Source: Candidula unifasciata (Eukaryota; Mollusca; Gastropoda; Stylommatophora; Geomitridae). From it: a stretch of DNA of 64,000 nt. Positions within the stretch are counted from its first letter, which is position 1; every line of letters begins with the position of its first letter. Location: assembly GCA_905116865.2 (NCBI GenBank), contig CAJHNH020008390.1, positions 261,001-325,000 on the forward strand. Direction: 5' to 3'. Shown in pieces: positions 53,020 to 64,000 of this stretch. A model generated the notes under the pieces. That model was given only the letters and a program-made list of their open reading frames with translations, was not told where the DNA came from and searched no databases. A program made the position numbers and the translations under genes.

Positions 53020-53270
53020 AGGGGTAGAATAGACCCACTACCCTCCAAGCATGTCGTAAAAGTCGACAAATTAAGTGTGTTTACTACAAAGTCGGAGTGC
53101 ACCTACCTGAGAGACAAGTAACCAAGTCTGCATACAAATAAGTCAGATCTGTGAAACGCAGCACTCTGGAATAAGGCTAAATTCCTGAACCAGGTAATGT
53201 CCCGGGAAGTAAATGCGACTGGCGAGATGTTGACCATGTCACCCCTCAAGTACCGATTGGGCACAACAGA
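53020..53270 (+). mobile_element. Family B fragment followed by family A fragment
   Basis: B: AATAGACCCACTACCCTCCA, GTCGGAGTGCACCTACCTGA and AAGTCTGCATACAAATAAGT. Then, from 53185, A: CCGGGAAGTAAATGCGACTG and TGTTGACCATGTCACC. A composite or nested insertion. Confidence 0.55.
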
Positions 53271-53479
53271 GAAAATTTATATCCCACGTGGAATCCGCAG
53301 CTCACAGTACCCCACCAAGCACAGTAGCTGTGCGACGGAACTTTTAGACCCCTGGTCCAAACATTGTAAATTTGCATTAGGAAAATCTGGCTGGAAACAC
53401 TTTTTTTATTCTACTGGCTATTTTGGCAGGAGGGCATAATACTATTATTGGTCTTGCACACCACAGGCATCAAATAAAG

Positions 53480-53680
53480 ACTCTACAGTCCCCACAGGGT
53501 GCCTGTCAGACAGGGCCACAAACACCTGAGCACATTCTGCAGACCTGCCCACTCTACCCACACACACAAAGAAACCTGGCAAAAGAGCAAAGTGTGCAGA
53601 GCAAGCTATGGGGAATCATGAAGGATCTGCAGCTGACATGCGAGTTCATAAAAACAACACACCTGAAGGTCTGATCTGAG
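53480..53680 (+). pseudogene. Jockey-type LINE ORF2 tail remnant
   Basis: The plus frame reads CQTGPQTPEHILQTCPLYPH, then TQRNLA and KLWGIMKDLQLTCEFI before TGA. G-P-Q-T-x-E-H-I-L-Q-x-C-P is the conserved ORF2 C-terminus. RT and RNase H are missing. Confidence 0.65.
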
Positions 53681-54174
53681 CATACGAAACCGAACGCAAA
53701 GAAGGAGAATCACTATTATCTTGAGCTGCTACTGGTGTTACGTTGTACTTTCTTTAAAGACAGGAAGCCTCATATTGCGAATATCTAGTGCCAGCCTGCC
53801 CTCAACACTGCGATATTTATCAAAACACCGTCATTGCGTGAATCCTCAGTCAGTTCATTAGCAATTAATGAGACTGTCGCATTTCCCTGAAGACCTTGTG
53901 TCCAAGAATTGACTGTAATGTTCTACCGATGGCGCAGGGAGTCATCAATTTGTGGATTGCTTAGGGAATTCTAACATCGTGGAGGAGTGGGTTCTGAGAA
54001 TAGCAGATGAGGTCGAACAAGAGATGTCACATTTCAGGGTTATAATTAGGGAGCTGGACAGGGCGATGGACAAACTGAGACAGGTGGGTGCACAGGCAGA
54101 GGAATGGACAGTCAGAAAGATGAACTGACAGATAGGCAGACATACGGAGCAGCGGTTGGACGGCTTGGTGGAAG

Positions 54175-54334
<160 letters not shown>

Positions 54335-54561
54335 AACAGACAGACAGCCCGTCATCATGTCGACCCTGCCAGAAATGTTCTACAACCAACAACAATGAAG
54401 AACACCAATAATTTTTTCTACAGAGAAGTTGTGCAGGTTGTGAAATTTATTTTTGTCCTCAACAAGAAACCTCCCAAACAGCTTACAGAGGATTCGATCC
54501 CTGGTCTTTGATATGGAAGCCCATCATTCAAACGGCTCGGCTAGAGATTGCCTCGTAGTCA

Positions 54562-54833
54562 CTAGAACCGATAGACTCGGAGCTTGTGTCTTTTCTGGGC
54601 ACTCCCCATGGAGAAGTTGTGTATCACCCGCAGCAGGTGGGAGGTGAAACTCCTGCTGTGGGGCAGCTGGTCATGGATAGTGGACAGTCCAGTGTAGGAC
54701 AGGATGAGAGCAAACAGGCTGGTGACCAACAGCAGGATCAGAAGTGAGACTGCAAACTTGGCGCTGACCACGAGCGTCTGTGTGACAACTGGGAGGAACC
54801 AGGCGTTGGATGGGACGGTGTACTCAAAGAGTC
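54562..54833 (-). CDS. Last exon of an unrecognised membrane protein
   Basis: The acceptor TTTTCTCTCCAG at 54834-54845 opens a 272-nt exon with 89 codons and a TAG. Seen: LFEYTVPSNAWFLPVVTQTL, then an uninterrupted hydrophobic stretch (about residues 21-48 of the exon, VVSAKFAVSLLILLLVTSLF and on). A basic tail of about 40 residues ends KRHKLRVYRF. This predicts one membrane helix, possibly a hairpin, with a short positive cytosolic tail. The sequence is complex and GC-rich against repeat-rich flanks, which argues for coding. I do not recognise the family. The exon needs one base from an upstream exon (phase 1); the exon at 58294-58470 supplies it. No AATAAA seen close after the stop. Confidence 0.55.
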
Positions 54834-55009
54834 CTGGAGAGAAAATGCGCAACAACTGTTTACTATACATATTGCTTTGTGTTTCGTAATCAGTAGTAGC
54901 ATAAATAGTATCAGTAGGGGCATCAGTAGTAGTGTTAGTGGTAATAATAGCAGTAACTGTTTTAGCCGTAGTGATAGTGGCAATAGTACTAGCAGCAAAA
55001 GAAGCAGAA

Positions 55010-55300
<291 letters not shown>

Positions 55301-55937
55301 GTGGTCTGTGTTGTCCATCAAGATGATGATGACCACTATTTTTCATCAAGTACGAGTACGAAGATGACTGATGAGGCCGATGCGGGCCCGAAAAATTCTG
55401 GGACAGTGAGAGCAGGGAATGAGCGTGGTGCCAAAAGTAGTGATGGTGTAGTAGTAGTAGTAGCAACATCCCTATTGTTTGTGTTGGTGGTGATGTTAGA
55501 GGTGGTAGTGCGTCAACTAACAGGTCCTGTACATAAAGTCGCTCACATCACCGGACGCATGAAAGGCTGACCCTGGCGATCTCCAGGCCGCTGGTACTTT
55601 CTTGCCAAAGGTGCATCTATCGTCCAGTGCTTACCCAAGTGCTGGTCAGTCTCTGTCCCTCTGCCCAGGTACCACGTCCATTACTGTTCTTTCTTAGCCA
55701 TTACTACCCGTGATGTAGGCAAAGTTCTGCAGTTTTCCTGACAAGATGAATTAATGAGCTTTATTTTCAAAGGTTGCAAACTGATTGTTAAAGAGCTAGT
55801 CTTCCTTGATGTTCTCATCTGTTTGTAGTCGACTCCAAAACACTGGCTATTAGACAATGTCTAGAAAATTCTATAAGTTGTCATAGGGGTGGGCGGTGTG
55901 GAGGAGGATGGCGGGGAAAGGGGGGGGGGCGAGAGAA

Positions 55938-56322
55938 GATCATCAAGCACATATGTCGGTGCCTAGAAAATGTAGTCAAACAACTGTGCAAGATCATCAA
56001 GCACATATGTCGGTGCCTAGAAAATGTAGTCAAACAACTGTGCAAGATCATCAAGCACATATGTCGGTGCCTAGAAAATGTAGTCAAACAACTGTGCAAG
56101 ATCATCAAGCACATATGTCGGTGCCTAGAAAATGTAGTCAAACAACTGTGCAAGATCATCAAGCACATATGTCGGTGCCTAGAAAATGTAGTCAAACAAC
56201 TGTGCAAGATCATCAAGCACATATGTCGGTGCCTAGAAAATGTAGTCAAACAACTGTGCAAGATCATCAAGCACATATGTCGGTGCCTAGAAAATGTAGT
56301 CAAACAACTGTGCAAGATCAAA
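55938..56322. repeat. 54-bp tandem repeat, seven near-identical copies
   Basis: GATCATCAAGCACATATGTC, GGTGCCTAGAAAATGTAGTC and AAACAACTGTGCAA. No visible divergence between copies; 54 is divisible by three, so open on both strands. Confidence 0.97.
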
Positions 56323-56334
56323 CGGCCTGTAAAC

Positions 56335-56403
56335 AACAGGACTTAGCAGAGGTGAAGAGGAGAAGAGGCAGACCAAAAAAAAAGACCTGGATACAGAACT
56401 TGA
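56335..56403 (+). pseudogene. LINE ORF2 extreme C-terminus
   Basis: LAEVKRRRGRPKKKTWIQNL then TD and a stop, the R-G-R-P-x-K-x-W end of many ORF2 proteins. Its last codons form the first unit of the following 31-bp array. Confidence 0.5.
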
Positions 56404-57302
56404 CTGACTGAACAGACCTGGATACAGAACTTGACTGACTGAACAGACCTGGATACAGAACTTGACTGACTGCACAGACCTAGATACAGAACTTGACTGA
56501 CTGGACAAACCTGGATATAGAACTTGACTGACTGGACAAACCTGGATACAGAACTTGACTGACTGGACAAACCCGGATACAGAACTTGACTGACTGGACA
56601 AACCTGGATACAGAACTTGACTGACTGGACAGACCAGGATATAGAACTTGACTGACTGGACAGACCTGAATATAGAACTTGACTGACTGGACATACCTGA
56701 ATATAGAACTTGACTGACTGGACAGACCTGAGTATAGACCTGAGTATAGAACTTGACTGACTGGACAGACCTGAGCATAGAACTTGACTGACTGGACAAA
56801 CCTGGATATAGAACTTGACTGACTGGACAAACCTGGATATAGAACTTGACTGACTGGACAAACCTGGATATAGAACTTGACTGACTGGACAAACCTGGAT
56901 ATAGAACTTGACTGACTGGACAGACATGGATACAGAACTTGACTGACTGGACAGACCTGAATATAGAACTTGACTGACTGAACAGACCTGAATATAGAAC
57001 TTGACTGACTGGACAGACTTGGAAATAGAACTTGACTGACTGGGCAAACCTGGATATAGAACTTGACTGACTGGACAGTCCTCGATACAGAACTTGACTG
57101 ATTGGACAGACCTGGATACAGAACTTGACTGATTGGACAGACCTGGATACAGAACTTGACTGACTGAACAGACATGGATACAGAACTTGACTGACTGGAC
57201 AGGCCTGGATATAGAACTTGACTGACTGGACAGGCCTGGATACAGAACTTGACTGACTGGACAGGCCTGGATATAGAACTTGACTGACTGGACAGGCCTT
57301 AG
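56390..57302. repeat. 31-bp minisatellite, about 29 copies
   Basis: ACCTGGATACAGAACTTGAC plus TGACTGGACAG, with scattered substitutions and one partial unit at about 56730. Three units make 93 bp, so all three minus frames stay open, giving 230-345-residue artefacts. Confidence 0.97.
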
Positions 57303-57327
57303 GCATGCAACCATGAAGTAACACCCA

Positions 57328-57455
57328 GACTTCAAAATTAACACCCAGCCTTAAAAACTAACACCCAGACTTCAAAGTTAACACCCAGACTTCAAAATGA
57401 ACACCCAGACTTCAAAACTAACACCCAGACTTCAAAATTAACACCCAGACTACAC
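57328..57455. repeat. 20-bp tandem repeat, about six copies
   Basis: AACACCCAGACTTCAAAATT with minor variation, immediately after the 31-bp array. Confidence 0.93.
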
Positions 57456-57539
57456 ACTGAATTAATCGCTGTTTGCGACATGCTTGTCAGGGAGCCAGTC
57501 TGTCTGTTCTTGTTTCTCCAAAATAAGACTCCAGAACCC

Positions 57540-58060
57540 AGATGTTGATCTGCTTTAGTACTTCAAAGATTGAAGAGATTCTGGCGCAACATTGGCCACA
57601 CACAAATTCACTGGTGACAATCCACGTAAGGTGCATCTTCCTGTGACAATATACGGGTTTGAATCGTGGACTTGTGTGCAGTCGCTAAACAAGAATATCG
57701 GGGCACTGGGTCATACATGCTACAGGAAGCTTCTGAGACTATCAATGACCAAGACAAGGAAGCAAGGCTGGCATTCTCCACAGTCTGGACGCCGAGAGAG
57801 ACTCGCCTACAAGCTGTCTCCTGTCTCGTCAACTTAAATACTTTGGCTATACTAAAGGACTTAATGGAGGATGGGTCCTTGGAGAAAATGCAGGTGTTGA
57901 CAACCACAATGGTTGCCAAAGAATATCAAGTTTCCTTGCACATGACAAGTCCTCAACGTGAGGAAGTTGGAGAGAGAAAACGGATGACTTGGCGGCATGT
58001 CGTTGTGAAAACGATGCTCTGCAAAGTATTTGCTTCATGATGATGATGGTGATGATGATG
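57540..58060 (+). pseudogene. LINE ORF2 C-terminal remnant ending in (ATG)n
   Basis: Broken plus frames read LPVTIYGFESWT, ALGHTCYRKLLRLSMTKTRK and, later, REKTDDLAACRCENDALQS. These fit the Y-G-x-E-x-W-T / C-Y-R-x-L-L / end pattern of CR1/RTE-like ORF2. A GATGATGATGGTG tail follows. Confidence 0.5.
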
Positions 58061-58293
58061 ATGCTGATGGCAACGACGATAACGATGATAATGGGGATCC
58101 ATCAGAGAAGATTACTGGAGCACTTATCAGTGTGCTAAGAAAGTAATGCTGTATAAACAAATCAAGCAAACACATCACACAGACTCTAGTGCTACAAGCA
58201 CTTATAACGCAAGGAAAGCAAGGCTGTATAAAACACATCAAGCAAACACATAACACAGACTCCAGTCTAGGGCTACAAGCACTTTAACGTTAC

Positions 58294-58470
58294 GTTTCGA
58301 CTCTCTGTTTGTAGATGTTGTTGCGTTTCGTGAAGTGAACACCGATGGTTCGGATCTCGAGCCCCGGATGCGAGTCCTGCTACTCTCAGGCTCAGGGTTG
58401 CGACGCCTGACTGACCTGGATTCCGACATGTCTGTTACCAGGTAGGGCGAGTCCGTCAGTCCGGCAGATT
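58294..58470 (-). CDS. Probable penultimate exon of the same membrane protein
   Basis: The acceptor ATTCTCACCTTTCAG opens a 177-nt, phase 1-1 exon. It encodes SAGLTDSPYLVTDMSESRSV, then RRRNPEPESSRTRIRG and a Ser/Thr/Asn-rich end NRESK. The basic, disordered-looking composition suits a cytosolic or nucleoplasmic segment before a membrane helix. The donor AAAC/GTAACG is weak. A stronger donor-like site (TCCAG/GTCAGT, about 58417) would end the exon in a phase that does not match the next exon. Joined to the final exon it reads ..RESK-R-LFEYTV.. without a stop. An unrelated open frame is possible. Confidence 0.35.
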
Positions 58471-59235
58471 CTGAAAGGTGAGAATATAGCAGGATATGGA
58501 AAATACCGACACCACGAACATAATTAACTGCTTGTAGGTTTACTGGTATCAGGTAAAGACGCATTCGCAGTTTTAGCTTTAAAACAAACGGATCACTCTA
58601 TATCGCTCTGTTGTTATGGCAACGAAAACCACATAATATCTACCGCAGTAAGTGGTAAAATAACTGTCACAGACTGCAGTCTTAGCCAATCAAATAGATA
58701 CACACACATTCAATGCAAATGGCAGCCGTCAGAAGTGCTAACACAAACAGTCCAACACTAGAAATGTAGTTTAGCGTCGATGAAAGCAGCAGATACAACA
58801 TAATATAGTCAGACAGTCGCATAAATACAAGTATGAGGTCAGTCTACTTCAGAACTTCATTATCGTTATCGTGTCATGCCGTTAAATACTGCACAGGCTC
58901 AGTCTGTTTTTCCAGTCCGTTTTGTTCGATATCAAGGATGGAGTCGTCCAGCACGCATGGCTCCTCTCAACAACGTTCGTCTGGAATCTGACCCTACGCT
59001 CAACACGCATGGGAGAGGCGAGACGGACATTCAATCATCCTGTTAATAGTATAAACAAAACTGGAACTCTGTGTTTGCTGCTGAATATGGAGGTGGAGGG
59101 CGTATGGGAATGAGCACTATGATGTCGGTTCTTCACTCACAGCAACGTGTATCTTAGGGTTTCTCTAGGTCTTTATAGCTTCCTCAATCTATTTGTTTCC
59201 CATTTCAGTACCAGTTTATCAAGTCCCTGATCGCT

Positions 59236-59340
59236 CGCCAACTTGATGTGCCCAGTATAGCTCACCATCTTGATGTGCCCAGTATAGCTCACCATCTTGA
59301 TGTGCCCAGTATAGCTTACTATCTAGATGTGTCTAGTATA
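59236..59340. repeat. 27-30-bp repeat, about four copies
   Basis: CATCTTGATGTGCCCAGTAT plus AGCTCAC. Surrounding 58480-60150 has no other feature I can name; a plus-strand open frame at 58922-59113 lacks splice or family support. Confidence 0.85.
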
Positions 59341-60149
59341 GTGACACTTTCTTGTTCCTGTCACTGTTGACACTACCAGTGGTCTAGACAATGCTCCTAC
59401 ACTTGACATGCCTGTTTATGCAGACTATTCTACTAGCAAAAATAACAGCTCTTGTTAATAATAATGCATCTGTTTATCGTCATTTCATTGATTGATTCAT
59501 TCGTCTTGGATCTAGTTTTTAATATTACTGTTAAGCCGGGTGGGGTCTCTATGACGCCGGCTTGGCATTGCAACTACCGGAAGGTTGATTCAGTCAGAGG
59601 TCGTTTAGAATTGTTCCGGTAGGCTTCTCTTGGCATGACTGTGACTGTGACCGATTGGACCGTTTGATCTAAGCCAGAAGGTAGAGAAGCGACCTCCTGG
59701 TTTTATTATGCAATACCCCTACCACCACAAATAACAAGAATATTTTTTATATATATCAAAACAATAACACCAAAGATAACAGGAGTTATTCTAGCATTCA
59801 GACATTTGTGTGCTAAGCTGACCTGAGATCAGAACTGACAAAACAGGAGGCAGAACATTCCCATAGGCGCTCTGTCCCCCATATTCAGAAACCAATGTAG
59901 AGCTCTAATTGGCCGTCTCGTCTTTCCTGTGAAAGTTGAGTGTTGGGCCAGGTGCCCTGATCACCTCCCGCTGCAACATTTCGTGAGCCGATAGTTTAGG
60001 ATCCTATACTTTCTCACAGTTGGCCCAGGAGAAAATACACATTTGAAAACATGGGAACGACATACCCACATATCGTTGGACACATTAAAGATGCAAGCAG
60101 CGGAGAATGGGGAGTGAGAGGCAACAAGAAAATGCACAATCTGTTTAAA

Positions 60150-60282
60150 TAACTGGCATCACGAGGACTGCTCTAAAGGACTGCAATAGCTGGGGCATAT
60201 AGAGAGTCATATAAACAGAGAAACAAAAACTGCGCGTACAGAAAGGTTGAAAAGGAATAGACCAGGAGACAGATCAAGGGGT
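60150..60282 (+). pseudogene. LINE ORF2 end-like remnant abutting the 52-bp array
   Basis: Decayed plus frames (QKLRVQKG, KGIDQETDQG, preceded by WGI/RVI) resemble the W-G-H-I ... R-x-x-R-G end of CR1/RTE-like ORF2. Weak evidence. Confidence 0.3.
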
Positions 60283-62960
60283 AATACTGGGGGAGAGGTC
60301 GTAGTCCTACAAACACTTGGAGTCACCAATAAGTAATACTGGGGTAAAGGTCGTAGTCCTACAAACACTTGGAGTCACCAAGAGGTAATACTAAGGGAGA
60401 GGTCGTAGTTCTACAAACACTTGGAGTCACCAAGGGGTAATACTGGGGGAGAGGCCATAGTCCTACAAACACTTGGTGTCACCAAGAGGTAGTACTGGGG
60501 GAGAGGTCGTAGTCCTACAAACACTTGGTGTCACCAAGAGGTAATACTGGGGAAGAGGTCGTAGTCCTACAAACACTTGGAGTCACCAAAAGGTAATACT
60601 GGGGGAGAGGTCGCAGTCCTACAAACACTTGGTGTCACCAAGAGGTAATACTGGGGGAGAGGTCGTAGTCCTACAAACACTTGGAGTCATCAAGAGGTAA
60701 TACTGGGGGAGAGGTCGTAGTCCCACAAACTCTTGGAGTCACCAAAAAGTAATACTGGGGGAAAGGCCGTAGTCCTACAAACACTTGGAGTCACCAAGAG
60801 GTAATACTGGAGGAGAGGTCGTAGTCCTACAAACACTTGGAGTCACCAAAGGGTAATACTGGGGGAGAGGTCATAGTCCTACAAACACTTGGTGTCACCA
60901 AGAGGTAGTACTGGGGGAGAGGTCGTAGTCCTACAAACACTTGGTCTCACCAAGAGATAATACTGGGGAAGAGGTCGTAGTCCTACAAACACTTGGAGTC
61001 ACCAAGAGGTAATACTGAGGGAGAGGTCGCAGTCCTACAAACACTTGGTGTCACCAAGAAGTAATACTGGGGAAGAGGTCGTAGTCCTACAAACACTTGG
61101 AGTCACCAAGAGGTAATACTAGGGGTGAGGTCGTAGTCCTACAAACACTTGGAGTCATCAAGAGGTAATACTGGGGGAGAGGTCGTAGTCCTACAAACAC
61201 TTGGAGTCATCAAGATATAATACTGGGGGAGAGGTCGTAGTCCTACAAACACTCGGGGTCACCAAGAGGTAATACTGGGGGAGAGGTCGTAGTCCTACAA
61301 ACACTCGGGGTCACCAAGAGGTAATACTGGGGGAGAGGTCGTAGTCCTACAAACACTTGGAGTCACCAAGAGGTAGCACTAAGGGAAAGAGGTCGTAGTC
61401 CTACAAACACATGGGGGTCATCAAGAGGTAATACTGGGAGGGGGGGTGGGGGGAGGAGAGTAGTTCTAGAAACACTAGGGGTCACAAAGAGGTAATACTG
61501 GGAGAGAGGTCGTAGTCCTACAAACACTAGGGGTCACCAAAAGGTAATACTGGGGGAGAGGTCGTAGTCCTACAAACACTCGGGGTCACCAAGAGGTAAT
61601 ACTGGGGGAGAGGTCGTAGTTATACAAACACTTGGAGTCCCCAAGAGGTAATACTGGGGGAGAGGTCGTAGTCCTACAAACACTTGGGGTCACCAAGAGG
61701 TAATACTGGGGGAGAGGTCGTAGTCCTACAAACACTTGGGGGTCACCAAGAGGTAATACTGGTGGAGAGGTCATAGTCCTACAAACACTTGGGGGTCATC
61801 AATAGGTAATACTGGGGGAGAGGTCGTAGTCCTACCAACACTAGGGGTCACCAAGATGTAATACTGGGGGAGAGGTCGTAACCCTACATACACTTGGGGG
61901 TCATCAAAAGGTAATACTGATGGAGAGTTCGTAGTCCTACCAACACTAGGGGTCACCAAGATGTAATACTGGGGGAGAGGTCGTAGTCCTACAAACACTT
62001 GGGGGTCATCAAAAGGTAATACTGATGGAGAGTTCGTAGTCCTACCAACACTAGGGGTCACCAAGATGTAATACTGGGGGAGAGGTCGTAGTCCTACAAA
62101 CACTTGGGGATCATCAAAAGGTAATACTGATGGAGAGTTCGTAGTCCTACCAACACTAGGGGTCACCAAGAGGTAATACTGGGGGAGAGGTCGTAGTTAT
62201 ACAAACACTTGGAGTCCCCAAGAGGTAATACTGGGGGAGAGGTCGTAGTCCTACAAACACTTGGGGTCACCAAGAGGTAATACTGGGGGAGAGGTCGTAG
62301 TCCTACAAACACTTGGGGGTCACCAAGAGGTAATACTGGTGGAGAGGTCATAGTCCTACAAACACTTGGGGGTCATCAATAGGTAATACTGGGGGAGAGG
62401 TCGTAGTCCTACCAACACTAGGGGTCACCAAGATGTAATACTGGGGGAGAGGTCGTAGTCCTACATACACTTGGGGGTCATCAAAAGGTAATACTGATGG
62501 AGAGTTCGTAGTCCTACCAACACTAGGGGTCACCAAGATGTAATACTGGGGGAGAGGTCGTAGTCCTACAAACACTTGGGGGCCATCAAAAGGTAATACT
62601 GATGGAGAGTTCGTAGTCCTACCAACACTAGGGGTCACCAAGCTGTAATACTGGGGGAGAGGTCGTAGTCCTACAAACACTTGGGGGTCATCAAAAGGTA
62701 ATACTGATGAAGAGTTCGTAGTCCTACCAACACTAGGGGTCACCAAGAGGTAATACTGGGGGAGAGGTCGTAGTTATACAAACACTTGGAGTCCCCAAGA
62801 GGTAATACTGGGGGAGAGGTCGTAGTCCTACCAACACTAGGGGTCATCAAGATGTAATACTAATGGAGAGGTCATAGTCCTACAAACACTTGGGGGTCAT
62901 CAAGATGTAATACTGATGGAGAGTTCGTAGTCCTACAAACACTTGGAGTCATTAACTGGA
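60283..62960. repeat. 52-bp minisatellite, about 51 copies, with higher-order structure
   Basis: Unit GGTAATACTGGGGGAGAGGT, CGTAGTCCTACAAACACTTG, GAGTCACCAAGA. Units fall into several subtypes (TTGGAGTC, TTGGGGGTC, CTAGGGGTC; CCAAGATG and CCAAGAGG). Segment 61586-62162 is repeated at 62163-62739 with few differences, a 577-bp higher-order duplication of 11 units. A G-rich irregular unit lies at 61436-61460. Confidence 0.97.
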
Positions 62961-62964
62961 AAGA

Positions 62965-63660
62965 CAAGGCCAGTCACAGAGATGACAGGTGGTGAGCGAA
63001 ATCTGCATAAATGAATGTCAGTATTGAAATTATGAAGAGGAAGAAGAGGAAAGTTCACATGACATTACAAACACCCCCTTGCATTGATAGACTGTTGTGT
63101 GTTTTTTCTAGGCAATTTTATATTGAGATGTTCATCATTGTCTTGTGAACGTTTTGAAACCCATTCGGTTATCAAAATCAAATTGCCTTCAGCGGACTTC
63201 GAAGCCTGGTATGTTGCAATTATAAAACTACTCTTATAACTCCCAAGCCACATAGATAAGTTTAAAAACTAAAAACAAAAAAACCCTGAAGAAACATTGC
63301 AATATGTGCATTTCAGTTCAAAGCATTGTGTTTGTGCTTCAGCATGTTGTGACTTAAACACTATTTTGACATAGGCGTTGCGAACACAGTTTGTAACTTC
63401 GACATACACGGCTCTATTTAACCTGTGTTGATTTCAACAATGGCATCAAGGGCCGACCGTTGAGTAAACAGTTAAAAACTACTGAACGTAAAAATCGCAC
63501 AAACAGCCAAACAATACTAGTGTTTGTTCTGCAAAATCTTGTAACAGTTTCGCAACTAACTTTAATACACCTGGGGGGGGGGGGGGAACCAGCGAAACAA
63601 TCTGCGGAATAAACTGGGCAACACGGCTGGTAAATAGAACTAGCTGAGACTGGCATCTTT
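62965..63660. other. Unannotated stretch
   Basis: AT-rich sequence with a G-run at 63571-63583. No exon, RNA or named repeat recognised. Confidence 0.4.
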
Positions 63661-63664
63661 ACCT

Positions 63665-63745
63665 CCATTGGCTGTAAATTCCGTTGGACACTTCTGTTCT
63701 TCGTCCAAATGGAGACTTTGTTCTTATTTCAGAACATGAGTTTTG
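63665..63745 (-). mobile_element. Interspersed repeat family B, inverted fragment
   Basis: TTGGCTGTAAATTCCGTTGG, CACTTCTGTTCTTCGTCCAA and TTTCAGAACATGAGTTTTGA match the inverted 3' half of family B. Confidence 0.5.
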
Positions 63746-63799
63746 AGTCAGGTTGTTTTCAATCGCAATATGGGAAAGAATTGTTTTCAAAATTATTTA

Positions 63800-63958
63800 A
63801 GAGCCCCACCCTATCTGTGGCCTGGGCCTTTTTAAAAATTTAATTTAAAAAAAAAAAGGTTGAACGGGGTTTCTGGGACTTGTGCATGGCAAATTCTCAT
63901 GCGAATTATGGCAGCTTGTGTCACGGGTGTAAATCGCTCGTACTGCGGTCCTAGTGTG
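63800..63958 (+). mobile_element. Interspersed repeat family E
   Basis: GAGCCCCACCCTATCTGTGG, GGGGTTTCTGGGACTTGTGC, GGCAGCTTGTGTCACGGGTG and TCGCTCGTACTGCGGTCCTA follow the copy at 27870-28060. Confidence 0.6.
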
Positions 63959-64000
63959 GTTGAATTTCAATCTGTCAGAGTTCAGCGTGTACAGCCCTTA

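Noticed and set aside
56287..57344. Open frames of 231-345 residues, minus strand, all three frames
   Set aside because: 31-bp array; three units are divisible by three, so all frames stay open. Not proteins.
58922..59113. 63-residue plus-strand open frame
   Set aside because: No homology I recognise, no hydrophobic or motif pattern, no poly(A) signal nearby.

Overview
The window looks like animal nuclear DNA, most likely from a gastropod or related mollusc. The genes are intron-rich with GT-AG junctions. Exons are short and lie in a sea of micro- and minisatellites, tRNA-headed SINEs and decayed non-LTR retrotransposons. There is also a hAT fragment resembling SPIN, a family reported from the pond snail Lymnaea. 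No bacterial operon logic applies, and most long open frames here are translated satellites.

Region 1-25.2 kb (minus strand) is one multi-exon gene. I could splice eleven coding exons (25179 down to 1301) into a continuous 456-residue N-terminal part of a GH35 beta-galactosidase-1-like protein, with matching phases at every junction. It has an N-terminal membrane anchor, the acid/base Glu (VENEY) and the nucleophile Glu (MEFWTGWFD). The 3' exons lie beyond base 1. Its introns hold most of the minisatellites. In four introns (5, 8, 9 and 11) the array starts at the 5' splice site, and its units carry copies of the exon end plus the donor.

Region 25.2-47 kb is intergenic and repeat-dominated. 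It holds LINE remnants (25.6, 31-32, 40.1 and 42.7 kb), (CAGA)n/(CATA)n and (CT)n blocks, several SINE families, a U2 snRNA-like fragment, a SPIN-like hAT remnant and a Helentron-like element of about 2.2 kb. A small plus-strand open frame at 47.28-47.55 kb with a poly(A) signal encodes a cysteine-rich, probably secreted peptide.

Region 47.6-64 kb has more satellites, including a 2.7-kb 52-bp array with a 577-bp higher-order duplication. It also has LINE and SINE remnants and the probable last two exons (58470-58294 and 54833-54562, minus strand) of an unrecognised single-pass membrane protein.

Coordinates of exons come from reading splice sites and reading frame by eye; no alignment or transcript evidence was available. 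Repeat boundaries are approximate to about 10-20 bases.
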